This document shows positions 1-7,165 of a DNA stretch of 17,466 nucleotides, in pieces; position 1 is the first letter of the stretch, and every line of letters starts with the position of its first letter. Both the position numbers and the translations under genes were made by a program. The notes under the pieces were generated by a model. That model saw only the letters and a program-made list of their open reading frames with translations, ran no database searches and was not told the DNA's origin. The DNA comes from Chloroflexota bacterium (GTDB lineage Bacteria > Chloroflexota > Dehalococcoidia > Lucifugimonadales > JADFKI01): assembly GCA_022565015.1 (NCBI GenBank), contig JADFKI010000043.1, positions 1 through 17,466 of the forward strand. Reading direction: 5' to 3'.

Positions 1-1967
1 GCACCCGAGGGAATTCTAACAGACGCGACGGCGGGCTGACGGCGCGGCGACAGTCCCAACACTATCCCCAGTATCAGAATGGGACCGGAGGCCCACATCC
101 ACCAGACCAGGGGATTGATTAGAATCCTGAATACGGCCTGCCCGCCCTCTGTGAATTCCGACGGCACGATATAGAAGTCCTCGATGGGCGTGCTGCGAAT
201 GGCGCCTCTGGTCGCCGATATGCGGAAGTCGGGATAGAAAGAGCGAGACGCCTCCATTATGCCGAGGTCCTTGCCGTCTGCGGACAGCTTGAATCGCACT
301 ATGGACTGTTCCCGGTCCGGAAAGACCTGATGGTCCACCCCAATATATTGGAACGTATACTTGCCGAGGGTCTCGATGTCGCCGGGCCGCATGACGAGGT
401 CCCGCTGTACGCTGAAGAACGATGACGCGATGGCGCCTACGGCCAGCATCAGTATGCCGAGATGGACTACGTAGCCGCCGTAGCGAGGCCTGTTGCCGTT
501 CAGCAGGTTGGTGAAGGCTGCCGGGTACGACTCGCCGCGCCGATGCCGTGACCGAGTGCCCCTGTACCATTCGTGCAATATGCCCGTGGCCGCCACCGCG
601 ACCGTGCCGATGGCCAACAGGGCGGGTAGCTGCGTGATGCCAAATGCGGCCAGGACAATTATCGTTGCGATGCCTACTGCCATGGGCAACCTCAGCGCAC
701 GGACCAGGTTGCGACGTGTAGCCCGTCTCCAGGGCAACAGCGGCCCGACTCCCATCAGGAAGACGATCGCCAGCAGCAGGGGCCCGTTGACCCTATCGAA
801 GAACGGCTTGCCGACGGTGACCACCATTCCTTGGGCGGCCTCGCTGAAGATGGGGAATATAGTGCCCCACAGCGTCACGAAGGCCACCGCGAGAAACAGT
901 ATGTTCTGACCCAGGAAGACTGCTTCCCGAGAGATCATGGATTCCAGGCCCTCGCGGCTCTTCAGGGAATCCATCCTCCAGATGAAGACGCCTATGGACG
1001 CCAGCAGGGTAAAGGCCATGAACGCCAGGAAAAGCCAGCCCATCGTGGACTGGGCGAATGAGTGCACGGATGGCACGGGCCCGCCCCGGTTGATGAACAT
1101 GCCCATCTGGGCAAGCGTGAAGCCGATTATGATGAGCACCATGTTCCACATGCGAAACATGCCGCGTCGCTTCTGCACCATGATGGAGTGCACGAAGGCG
1201 GTCATCGCCAGCCAGGGCATCAGTGCCGAGTTCTCCACGGGGTCCCAGGCCCAGTAGCCGCCCCATCCCAGAATCGTGTAGGCCCACCAGCTTCCCAGCA
1301 GCAGGCCGATCGTCAGGACCAGCCACGAGATCATGCCCCAGAGCCGGCCCATGTCCACCCATTCGTCGCGTCCTCCACGCTTGGCCGCGAGTGCCCCTAG
1401 GGCGATGGAAAAGGGTATCGCGACGAGTACGAGACCGGCCATCTGCAGCGGTGGGTGGATGAACATGCCGAAGTGTATGAGAAGCGGGTTTATGCCTTGC
1501 CCGTCCATTGGTGTGACGGCCAGGCGGTCGAGCGGATTCGCCAGGAAAATCATGATGCCGAGGAAGAACAGCAGGATGAGGGCCATGATTCCCGTGGCGT
1601 ACGGCGACGTGTAGGGAAGGCGTTTGCGTATGGTCAATACGGCGATTACGGACGTGATCGCCAATACGAGGGCCAGAAATAGCAGCGACCCCGCATTGCC
1701 CGCGTAAAATGCCACCCAGGTGTAGATGGGCTGCATGGCGAGGCTGCTGTTTTCCGCGACATATCGGACTGAAAAGTCCCGGACGACGAAGGCGTAAATA
1801 AGAGCCGTCGTCGAGACCATGAGCAGAATGGGCACCGTATAGAAGCCGTAGCGGCCGCTGGCCGTCAGCTCGGGGACATGCCGCCACGAGCCCGCGAAGG
1901 AAGCCACGACGACGTATGCCGTGACTATCAGCGCGATCACAAGGGCAATTTGCCCCGCTTCAACCAT
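1..1967 (-). CDS. ccmF: CcmF-type cytochrome c haem lyase subunit, 3' end cut by window edge
   Basis: This is an integral membrane subunit of the system-I haem lyase, which joins haem delivered by CcmE to apocytochrome c outside the membrane. The frame stays open from the ATG at 1967 to base 1, giving 655 complete codons with no stop. CcmF proteins are usually about 640-700 residues, so only a short C-terminus should be missing. The tryptophan-rich haem-binding signature WGGYWAWDPVENSALMPWL lies at residues 235-253. A conserved-type HPP follows from His171, and the N-terminal region has the family pattern DFSVRYVAENS. Many hydrophobic segments alternate with short loops, and the last 200 or so residues look like the extracytoplasmic domain. 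The start overlaps the ccmH stop by one base (TGATG), implying translational coupling. The family call is secure; the C-terminus is unseen. Confidence 0.95.
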   Translation of the reverse strand, partial: MVEAGQIALVIALIVTAYVVVASFAGSWRHVPELTASGRYGFYTVPILLMVSTTALIYAFVVRDFSVRYVAENSSLAMQPIYTWVAFYAGNAGSLLFLALVLAITSVIAVLTIRKRLPYTSPYATGIMALILLFFLGIMIFLANPLDRLAVTPMDGQGINPLLIHFGMFIHPPLQMAGLVLVAIPFSIALGALAAKRGGRDEWVDMGRLWGMISWLVLTIGLLLGSWWAYTILGWGGYWAWDPVENSALMPWLAMTAFVHSIMVQKRRGMFRMWNMVLIIIGFTLAQMGMFINRGGPVPSVHSFAQSTMGWLFLAFMAFTLLASIGVFIWRMDSLKSREGLESMISREAVFLGQNILFLAVAFVTLWGTIFPIFSEAAQGMVVTVGKPFFDRVNGPLLLAIVFLMGVGPLLPWRRATRRNLVRALRLPMAVGIATIIVLAAFGITQLPALLAIGTVAVAATGILHEWYRGTRSRHRRGESYPAAFTNLLNGNRPRYGGYVVHLGILMLAVGAIASSFFSVQRDLVMRPGDIETLGKYTFQYIGVDHQVFPDREQSIVRFKLSADGKDLGIMEASRSFYPDFRISATRGAIRSTPIEDFYIVPSEFTEGGQAVFRILINPLVWWMWASGPILILGIVLGLSPRRQPAVASVRIPSG

Positions 1968-2533
1968 CAACCGCCTCCATCGTCATCTCGCTCTCCGGCG
2001 AGCGGTGTCTGGGGAGAGAGACCCTCTCCGACGACCGACTCGATGCGAGCGTAGTAGCGTTCAAGCCCGTCGTCCGAGACAGACTCACGCGCAGCGTCGA
2101 TGCCGTCCCTGCCTTGGGCCGGGCGCTTCATGACGCGAAGGGCCAATAAGAATAGTCCAATCCCAGCGGCTACCGCCAGGGGAGGCACCACCCACGCCGT
2201 CAGGCTAAATCCCCGACGAGGAGGTTCGAGCAGCACGCTGGGCCCGTACCTCTCCACGAAGAACTGCTTGATCTGGTCTTCTGTCTCGCCGTCCGCCAGC
2301 TTGTCGCGTACGATGCCCCGCATCTGAAGGGCCAGCGTATTCTGCGCCTGATCGATGGACTCTCCGGGGCAGATGGGGCACATGATGGCCTTGTTGAGCT
2401 CGGTCGCGCGCAGCTCCAGGGCCGGCACCTCGCTACGGAGGTTGCACGACGTCGCGACCACCATGAGGGCGAACAGGAGAGCGAAGATGCCCGGCCCCGT
2501 TCGATTCGTAGCCCTCGAGAAGGACATCGACAA
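1967..2533 (-). CDS. ccmH: CcmH/CycL-type thiol-redox subunit of cytochrome c maturation
   Basis: CcmH is a membrane-anchored, extracytoplasmic thiol-disulfide protein that keeps the apocytochrome CxxCH cysteines reduced for haem attachment. From the TTG at 2533 the product is 188 residues. It has an N-terminal hydrophobic export segment (about residues 14-29), then the redox motif MCPICPGES with Cys52 and Cys55, the family helix region containing FFVERYGPSVLLEPP, and a C-terminal membrane helix (about residues 112-132). The usual motif is LRCxxCQ; here the Gln is replaced by Pro. An in-frame ATG exists at 2593 but has no SD, while GGGAGG at 2540-2545 sits 6 nt before TTG 2533 and 12 nt before ATG 2527, so a start at 2533 is preferred. 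A Cys at residue 30 could be a weak lipobox. It is co-transcribed with ccmF. Confidence 0.9.
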   Translation of the reverse strand: MSMSFSRATNRTGPGIFALLFALMVVATSCNLRSEVPALELRATELNKAIMCPICPGESIDQAQNTLALQMRGIVRDKLADGETEDQIKQFFVERYGPSVLLEPPRRGFSLTAWVVPPLAVAAGIGLFLLALRVMKRPAQGRDGIDAARESVSDDGLERYYARIESVVGEGLSPQTPLAGERDDDGGG

Positions 2534-2539
2534 GGTGTT

Positions 2540-2545
2540 CCTCCC
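2540..2545 (-). promoter_or_regulatory. Ribosome binding site deciding the ccmH start
   Basis: The minus strand reads GGGAGG, 6 nt upstream of a TTG codon (2533) and 12 nt upstream of an ATG (2527). The longer reading frame from ATG 2593 has no SD and adds a basic, polar stretch before the export segment, so the shorter start fits better. Confidence 0.6.
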
Positions 2546-2680
2546 GCTGTTACGGGACCTACGCCCAGGCATGAATACGAAGGGATAAATCATTTAGATG
2601 TCGAAATTCACCACGATATCTAGCGACGCTCGAATTTCCTCAGGGCGGTTCCCAATTGGGGCCGAACGACCACACAGTAC

Positions 2681-2686
2681 ATTATA
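2681..2686 (-). promoter_or_regulatory. Consensus -10 element, probable ccmH-ccmF promoter
   Basis: The minus strand shows a perfect TATAAT about 150 bp upstream of the ccmH start. No good -35 hexamer is present at 16-18 bp (the position holds TGCATT-like sequence), so activator dependence is possible. The presumed -35 zone (about 2704-2709) is shared with the divergent promoter on the other strand. Confidence 0.45.
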
Positions 2687-2724
2687 CTCACCCGCAAGGG
2701 CTGAATGCACTGAAAAAACGCTTC

Positions 2725-2733
2725 TGATATAAT
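2725..2733 (+). promoter_or_regulatory. Extended -10 promoter for the BioD-like/DRTGG gene
   Basis: The sequence TGATATAAT fits the extended -10 pattern TGnTATAAT exactly, and extended -10 promoters tolerate a poor -35. Transcription would start near 2740, leaving a leader of about 100 nt before the ATG at 2844. The rest of the intergenic space (2534-2843) holds no other gene I can support. Confidence 0.5.
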
Positions 2734-2843
2734 TCCCGATGATCTGCTCATGATGGACTTGCAGGCCCGCCAACGTCGGTAATTCCACGTTGCGGCCCTT
2801 CCCGACACATGATATGGCCTGAACTAATTGCGAGGAGGCATGG

Positions 2844-3845
2844 ATGAGCGTCCTGTGCGTTGCATCCGACCAAGAAGGAGTAGGCAAGACCGCGTTCTGC
2901 GCGACCCTGGCTCATATTTTGGCTCAGCAGGGAAAGACGGTATCGGTCTTCAAGCCCTTTACGGACAAGTGTGGGACCGTTGAGTCCGACCAGGACCGAG
3001 AAGTATATGATAGGCTCGCGGCCGTGGTCGACGGTGAGTGGCCCGTTGCTCTCGGCAGCTCCGGTGTCGACCGGGCCCTGCTGGATGAGCTCGCGGGCCG
3101 CCTCGTCGGGGCGTCCGCCGACAACGACGTAGTAATCGTAGAGCTGTCCTCTGCTGTCGCGCGAGATGATACCAGGGACGTCGTCGATGCGCTCAGCGCC
3201 CATGTCGTTGTCGTTGCCGGTTACAGGCGGGAGCTCAGGGCCGGTGACCTGAAGCCGTGGGTCGATGCCTTGGGTGAGCGGCTGATTGGCATCGTGTTGA
3301 ACTCCCTTCCGCGGTATCTGGCGACCGAGGCCGCCTCGGACCTCGCCGGCCCCATGCAGAGCGAGGGCATCAGGCTGCTTGGAATCATTCCGGAAGACAG
3401 GCGGCTCCTGGGAGCGACGGTGTCGCAGGTCTCCCAGCACCTGAATGGCCGCATTTTGGATACCGAAGGCGACCTGGACGGGCTGGTGGAGCACTTCATG
3501 GTGGGCGGGTACAGCCTCAACCCCGGCGAGCTCTACTTTGAGATACACGAGAAGAAGGCGGCGGTGATGCGTGGCGATCGTCCCGATATGCAGATGGCGG
3601 CCCTTGCCACGCCTACCTCTTGCCTGCTTCTCACCAACGGCAAGGAGCCCATAGAGTACGTTCGCTACGAGGCGGAGCAAGAGCAGGTGCCGATAGTGCT
3701 GGTCGAGTCCAACACGCTGGCCACGATGTCCGCGCTGGACACGCTCGTCGACGGCGCAAGCTTCGACCACCCCCTCAAGATGGAACGCTTCGCGGAGCTC
3801 ATGGAGGCGCACGTGGACCTGGACGCCATTCTTTCTCGGCTGTAA
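2844..3845 (+). CDS. BioD-like P-loop NTPase with C-terminal DRTGG domain
   Basis: The protein has 333 residues. Residues 1-210 resemble the dethiobiotin-synthetase-like domain (AAA_26) found at the N-terminus of long phosphotransacetylases. It has a P-loop variant SDQEGVGKT (8-16), the strand NDVVIVELSS (94-103) and the signature LGIIPEDRRLLGATVSQV (179-196). Residues about 215-325 match the DRTGG domain, named for a sequence motif that is not conserved as such here. The phosphotransacetylase catalytic domain is absent, so this is a stand-alone regulatory or ligand-binding module rather than an enzyme of acetate metabolism. Such DRTGG proteins are often annotated as cobyrinic acid a,c-diamide synthase-like; no biotin or cobalamin genes adjoin it. 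GGAGG at 2834-2838 lies 5 nt before the ATG. The gene diverges from ccmH. The fold call is good; the ligand and role are unknown. Confidence 0.8.
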   Translation: MSVLCVASDQEGVGKTAFCATLAHILAQQGKTVSVFKPFTDKCGTVESDQDREVYDRLAAVVDGEWPVALGSSGVDRALLDELAGRLVGASADNDVVIVELSSAVARDDTRDVVDALSAHVVVVAGYRRELRAGDLKPWVDALGERLIGIVLNSLPRYLATEAASDLAGPMQSEGIRLLGIIPEDRRLLGATVSQVSQHLNGRILDTEGDLDGLVEHFMVGGYSLNPGELYFEIHEKKAAVMRGDRPDMQMAALATPTSCLLLTNGKEPIEYVRYEAEQEQVPIVLVESNTLATMSALDTLVDGASFDHPLKMERFAELMEAHVDLDAILSRL

Positions 3846-3901
3846 TCAGGGTTCGGCTGACTTGGTGCCAAGATGGCGGCCTTCTGCGAATCGAAGAATA
3901 G

Positions 3902-4036
3902 TCTCCGTTCGCGGTGGATTCGTTGAATTATCTCCGTTCGCGGTGTCCGACTCCTGAAGAAGTATATCTCTATTCGCCGTGACCTTGTCGAACCGTTGGT
4001 TGTGTTATCCCCGTTCGTGGTGAGCTTGTCGAACCA
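3902..4036. repeat. Four degenerate copies of a palindrome-like intergenic repeat
   Basis: Copies with a core of about 23 nt start at 3905, 3934, 3970 and 4011, at intervals of 29, 36 and 41 nt. The most regular copy (4011-4033) begins CCGTTCGTGGTGA and ends CTTGTCGAA, so GTTCG faces CGAAC. Copy 1 ends TTGAA, copy 2 is altered in its 3' half, and copy 3 begins CTATTCGCCGTGA but keeps CTTGTCGAA. Each copy is preceded by an A/T-rich lead such as TTATC. Similar GTTCG...TGAGC...TGTCGAA palindromes are, from memory, scattered between genes in many bacteria; that likeness is not verified here. The repeats fill most of the gene-free stretch 3846-4184; I see no gene in it. Confidence 0.7.
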
Positions 4037-4129
4037 CCCGTCGAACGAACTATGACAATGTGCAATCGATCGCTAACCAGAAACGTAGATATCCGAAACT
4101 CGCACTTTCACAAGAACGGCAGGCAGACA

Positions 4130-4163
4130 AAAAAAGGGACGGCTGTGGGGCCGTCCCTTTTTT
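4130..4163. terminator. Bidirectional intrinsic terminator
   Basis: A 14-bp perfect stem pairs AAAAAAGGGACGGC (4130-4143) with GCCGTCCCTTTTTT (4150-4163) around the 6-nt loop TGTGGG. Both strands end in a U tract. It lies 21 nt beyond the coxM stop, so it should end the leftward coxS-coxM transcript, and it can also stop rightward transcription from the DRTGG gene. Confidence 0.9.
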
Positions 4164-4184
4164 GCTTCTGTCCGTTGGCCCGTG

Positions 4185-5051
4185 TTAGCCGGCCCTGGCC
4201 GCCGCCTGGCGTATGGCCCGCTCGGCGAAGACCGTCGTGAGGTGGGCCCTGTACTCGCCCGAGGCGTGGATGTCCTCGTTGAAGTCGATGCCGGACCCGG
4301 CTTGTGACGCCGCGCCCTGGATCGTCCCGTCGTCCATCTTGTTGCCCTTGAGGGCGTCTTCCACTGCGGTAGCACGAGTCGCCTTGGGCCCTGCGCCCGT
4401 GATGCCGATGCGTGCCTCCGTGCAGGTGCCGCTCCCGTCCAGGGTGATGGTCGCCGCGACGCCTACGACGGCGTAGTGAGACGCCTTGTTGCCGAACTTG
4501 GCGTAGGCCGTGCCGGTCCCTGAAGGCAGTGCCGGAATCTGTATCTCACTGAGAATCTCGGTGGGCAGGAGGGCCGTCGTGAGCAGGTCGACGAAGAAGT
4601 CATCGGCCGAGATCGTCCTGTGCTCGCCCGTGGAGCTCGTGACCATCTGAGCGCCCAAGGCGATGATCACGGCCGGAAGGTCGCCCGCCGGGTCGGCGTG
4701 AGCGAGGCTGCCGCCGATGGTCCCGCGATTTCGGACCTGCCTGTCCGCCACCATTCCGGAGGCCTCGGCCAACGCCCGGGCCCGTGAGATTACGAGGTCG
4801 GAGTGCTCGATGTCGTTGTACGTCGTCATCGCGCCGATTGCCAGCCCGCCGTTGTTGTCCCTGATGTAGGACATCTCGCTGATCTTGCCGAGGTCAATCA
4901 AGACCTCCGGTTGCGCCAGCCGGAGCTTCATGAGGGGTATCAGGCTGTGACCGCCCGCCAGAATCTTGGCGCCGGCTCCGTGTTGCGCGAGCAGGCTCGC
5001 TGCGTCCGCGACTGAGCTGGGTGCGTGGTACTCGAATGCAGTTGGAATCAT
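4185..5051 (-). CDS. coxM: CoxM-like FAD-binding medium subunit of a molybdenum hydroxylase
   Basis: This is the flavoprotein subunit of the xanthine dehydrogenase / carbon monoxide dehydrogenase family. It accepts electrons from the 2Fe-2S subunit and passes them to quinone or another acceptor. The 288 residues match the usual length. The two FAD-binding motifs are visible: AGGHSLIPLMKLR at 32-44 and TIGGSLAHADPAGDLPA at 111-127. The C-terminal CO-dehydrogenase flavoprotein domain spans about 175-285. AGGAG lies about 8 nt before the ATG. It is downstream of coxS with a 101-nt spacer. No large molybdopterin subunit is present in the window, so the substrate cannot be assigned; the symbol denotes the family, not proven CO oxidation. 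Confidence 0.9.
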   Translation of the reverse strand: MIPTAFEYHAPSSVADAASLLAQHGAGAKILAGGHSLIPLMKLRLAQPEVLIDLGKISEMSYIRDNNGGLAIGAMTTYNDIEHSDLVISRARALAEASGMVADRQVRNRGTIGGSLAHADPAGDLPAVIIALGAQMVTSSTGEHRTISADDFFVDLLTTALLPTEILSEIQIPALPSGTGTAYAKFGNKASHYAVVGVAATITLDGSGTCTEARIGITGAGPKATRATAVEDALKGNKMDDGTIQGAASQAGSGIDFNEDIHASGEYRAHLTTVFAERAIRQAAARAG

Positions 5052-5152
5052 TGCCGGTCTCCTGTTGTTATAAAGGAATTCTCAAAAATCTCGCGGCTCA
5101 ATCATGCTTACGATAAGCAGAGCGTCGACTCGTAAAGCAAAAAAACCAAAAT

Positions 5153-5620
5153 CTATTTCATCTTGTCGGCGGCGTACTGCACGGCCTTAATTATGTTGTG
5201 GTAGCCGGTGCAGCGGCATAGGTTGCCTGAGAGGCCGTCCCGAATCTCCTGCTCGGACGGGGATGGGTTGTTCTGCAACAGGTCGTAGGCCGACATGATC
5301 ATGCCGGGCGTGCAAAAGCCGCATTGCAGGCCATGCTTCTCCCAGAACCCCTCCTGCAGAGGATGCAGGTTGCCGTTGCTTGCCAGGCCCTCTATGGTCA
5401 TCACGCCTCCGCCGTCTGCCTGGACCGCGAACACCGTGCAGGACTTCACGGCGGCGCCGTTCAGGATAATCGTGCAGGCGCCGCAATTTGTCGTATCGCA
5501 CGCCACGTGGGTGCCCGTGAGATTGAGAACGTCGCGAAGGTACTGGGATAGCAGCAGCCTCGGTTCCACCTCGCTGGTGTGTTGGGTGCCGTTGACGGTT
5601 AAAGTTATCGAATTGCCCAT
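5153..5620 (-). CDS. coxS: CoxS-like 2Fe-2S small subunit of a molybdenum hydroxylase
   Basis: This iron-sulfur subunit moves electrons from the molybdenum centre to the flavin. The 155-residue protein carries both clusters' ligands. The plant-type ferredoxin cysteines are C41, C46, C49 and C61 (CDTTNCGACT). The alpha-helical [2Fe-2S]_2 domain has C100, C103, C135 and C137 (CGFCTPG and CRCTGY). Length and ligand spacing are standard. GGAGGAG lies just upstream of the ATG. It precedes coxM in the same direction. The 101-nt spacer to coxM (5052-5152) is A/T-rich and holds a small TGCTT/AAGCA hairpin but no gene. Divergent transcription from coxG suggests shared control. Confidence 0.95.
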   Translation of the reverse strand: MGNSITLTVNGTQHTSEVEPRLLLSQYLRDVLNLTGTHVACDTTNCGACTIILNGAAVKSCTVFAVQADGGGVMTIEGLASNGNLHPLQEGFWEKHGLQCGFCTPGMIMSAYDLLQNNPSPSEQEIRDGLSGNLCRCTGYHNIIKAVQYAADKMK

Positions 5621-5690
5621 ACCGACTCCTCCAGGATGTGGCTACGCTCGGTTGACGGGTTGAAAATATAGGTGGAGTATAAAGCAATTT

Positions 5691-5700
5691 CCTACGTAGG
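5691..5700. promoter_or_regulatory. Perfect 10-bp palindrome in the coxS-coxG divergent intergenic region
   Basis: CCTACGTAGG is self-complementary and sits roughly midway between the divergent coxS (start 5620) and coxG (start 5812). It could be an operator half-way between two promoters, but no confident -35/-10 pair was found for either gene, and short palindromes also occur by chance. Confidence 0.2.
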
Positions 5701-5811
5701 GCTACTCCCCGAATAGATGCAGCCAAAAGTGCCCGATTATCGCGTGATATGGCGCTCCATCGGCCGCTGTGATAGTCTAAACCCGAGTAGAATCGAAGGA
5801 GTGGGAGCGCA

Positions 5812-6246
5812 TTGAAGGTAGAGGGCTCTTACACATTCAAAGCGGACCGACGGAAGGTATGGGACTCCCTTCTCTCCCCTGAGGTGCTTTCGAGCTGCAT
5901 CCCCGGATGTGAGAGCTTCGAACCCACGGGCGACGAGACCTACGACGTGGTGATGAAGGTCGGTGTCGCAGCCGTTTCGGGCACGTACACCGGCAAGATC
6001 ACGATTACGGAAAAGCACGAGCCGGACTCCTATACCATGCATGTCCAGGGAAAGGGAGCGGCCGGGACGATTGGCGGAGAGGGCGTTCTGACGTTCACCG
6101 ATATCGACGGAGAGACGCGCGTTGACTTGACCGGCGATGCCCGAATCACTGGGATAATTGCCAGGGTAGGGCAGAGGTTCATGGGCAGCGCGTCCAAGAT
6201 GCTGATGAACCAGTTCTTCGACTGCTTGAGGTCGAAGGTGGAATAG
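5812..6246 (+). CDS. coxG: CoxG-like SRPBCC-domain protein
   Basis: This 144-residue protein matches the carbon monoxide dehydrogenase subunit G family (COXG, SRPBCC/START-like fold). In the family, CoxG is reported to help attach or mature the molybdenum hydroxylase at the cytoplasmic membrane. Recognisable features are the N-terminal strand-helix KVEGSYTFKADRRKVWDSLL, the turn CIPGCESFEPTGDETYDV (about 29-46), a central beta region with GKGAAGTIGGEGVLTF, and a C-terminal helix ending MNQFFDCLRSKVE. The start is TTG at 5812, supported by AAGGAG at 5796-5801 and GGGAG at 5803-5807. It heads a rightward cluster with a crotonase and a DUF2007 gene, divergent from coxS-coxM. Confidence 0.88.
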   Translation: MKVEGSYTFKADRRKVWDSLLSPEVLSSCIPGCESFEPTGDETYDVVMKVGVAAVSGTYTGKITITEKHEPDSYTMHVQGKGAAGTIGGEGVLTFTDIDGETRVDLTGDARITGIIARVGQRFMGSASKMLMNQFFDCLRSKVE

Positions 6247-6281
6247 TCGGCAATCGCTGAATTTCATGGGAGCGAGAGGGC

Positions 6282-7142
6282 ATGGCATACGAATTCATTG
6301 AAGTAAGTGAAGTGGGCGCGGTCATGGTCATCACGATGGACGACCCGCCGACTCGGAACGCCATAGGGACCGAGATGGCCGATGAGATCAATCAGGCCAT
6401 CGACCATCTGGAGTCCGACGCGAGCCTGCGCGCCCTCGTGCTCACCGGCCGCGACCCGTCCTTTTGCTCGGGCGCCAACGTCAAGCGAATGGACCAGGCC
6501 AATCGAGACCGGGCCGATGAGCCGAAAATTCCAGATGGCACATCGCCCTGGGAGCTGCTCGACGAGCGCTGGGATGCGGCCGGCGACGGTTCCGGCAAGG
6601 TAGAGATGGACTCGGTGAGGTTCGTGCCTCTGAGGCTGCACAACGTCCAGAAGCCCTCGATAGCCGCGGTGAACGGCTACGCGATGGGCCTTGGCATGGG
6701 CATAGCTCTCTCCTGCGACATGAGAATCGCCTCGGAAAACGCCCGCTTTTCGGAGACCTTCATCAGAAGGGGACTCATCCCCGCGGACGGCTCCTGCTGG
6801 CAGCTTCCCAGGATGATCGGGCTTAGCAACACCTTCATGCTGCAATACACCGGCGACATCGTCGATGCTCACGAGGCGCATAGGCTGGGGATGGTGAACA
6901 AGGTCACGCCGCCCGATGAGCTCATGGAAACCACGATGGACCTCGCCCAGCGGCTCGCCAACGGGCCGACATATTCGATGGCGCTCATCAAGCGTCTTAT
7001 CCACAGGTCGCTGCACACCGATCTGGCCGAGAGCCTACGTTTGGCGGGACCGGCGCAGGGCATCGCTCGGAGCACCGAGGACCACAAGGAGGGCGTCCGG
7101 GCCTTCGTGGAGAAACGAGAGCCCGCATATAAGGGGCGATAG
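6282..7142 (+). CDS. Crotonase-fold (enoyl-CoA hydratase/isomerase family) protein, PaaG-like
   Basis: The 286-residue protein belongs to the crotonase superfamily, which acts on acyl-CoA thioesters using an oxyanion hole. The oxyanion regions are visible: FCSGANVKRM (61-70) and NGYAMGLGMGIALSCD (131-146). The two glutamates of classical enoyl-CoA hydratase (rat Glu144 and Glu164) align by eye with Gly140 and Phe160. The local pattern ARFSETFIRRGLIPADG resembles the isomerase-type PaaG branch, which lacks both glutamates and uses an Asp after LIP; here Asp169 is one place later. An insertion of about 35 residues follows the first oxyanion loop. It lies 35 nt after coxG with an AGAGG SD, so is probably co-transcribed. 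The fold is secure; the reaction is unknown. Confidence 0.9.
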   Translation: MAYEFIEVSEVGAVMVITMDDPPTRNAIGTEMADEINQAIDHLESDASLRALVLTGRDPSFCSGANVKRMDQANRDRADEPKIPDGTSPWELLDERWDAAGDGSGKVEMDSVRFVPLRLHNVQKPSIAAVNGYAMGLGMGIALSCDMRIASENARFSETFIRRGLIPADGSCWQLPRMIGLSNTFMLQYTGDIVDAHEAHRLGMVNKVTPPDELMETTMDLAQRLANGPTYSMALIKRLIHRSLHTDLAESLRLAGPAQGIARSTEDHKEGVRAFVEKREPAYKGR

Positions 7143-7165
7143 GGCAGAATGGGGGAGAGGCGTTT

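Noticed and set aside
793..1887. A 364-codon minus-strand reading frame
   Set aside because: It is a shadow frame inside ccmF; the true ccmF frame carries the haem-lyase motifs and runs to the window edge.
2748..3812. A 354-codon reading frame antisense to the DRTGG gene
   Set aside because: No domain, no SD, low-complexity Arg/His/Gly-rich composition typical of an opposite-strand shadow in GC-rich DNA.
3902..4036. CRISPR array
   Set aside because: Repeats are degenerate, spacing is irregular and too short for typical spacers, and no cas genes are present.
4052..4240. A 62-codon plus-strand reading frame
   Set aside because: It reads through the terminator hairpin and into the coxM 3' end; no SD.
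5652..5683. Plus-strand promoter TTGACG...TATAAA for coxG
   Set aside because: The spacer is 20 nt, too long for a confident sigma70 call.
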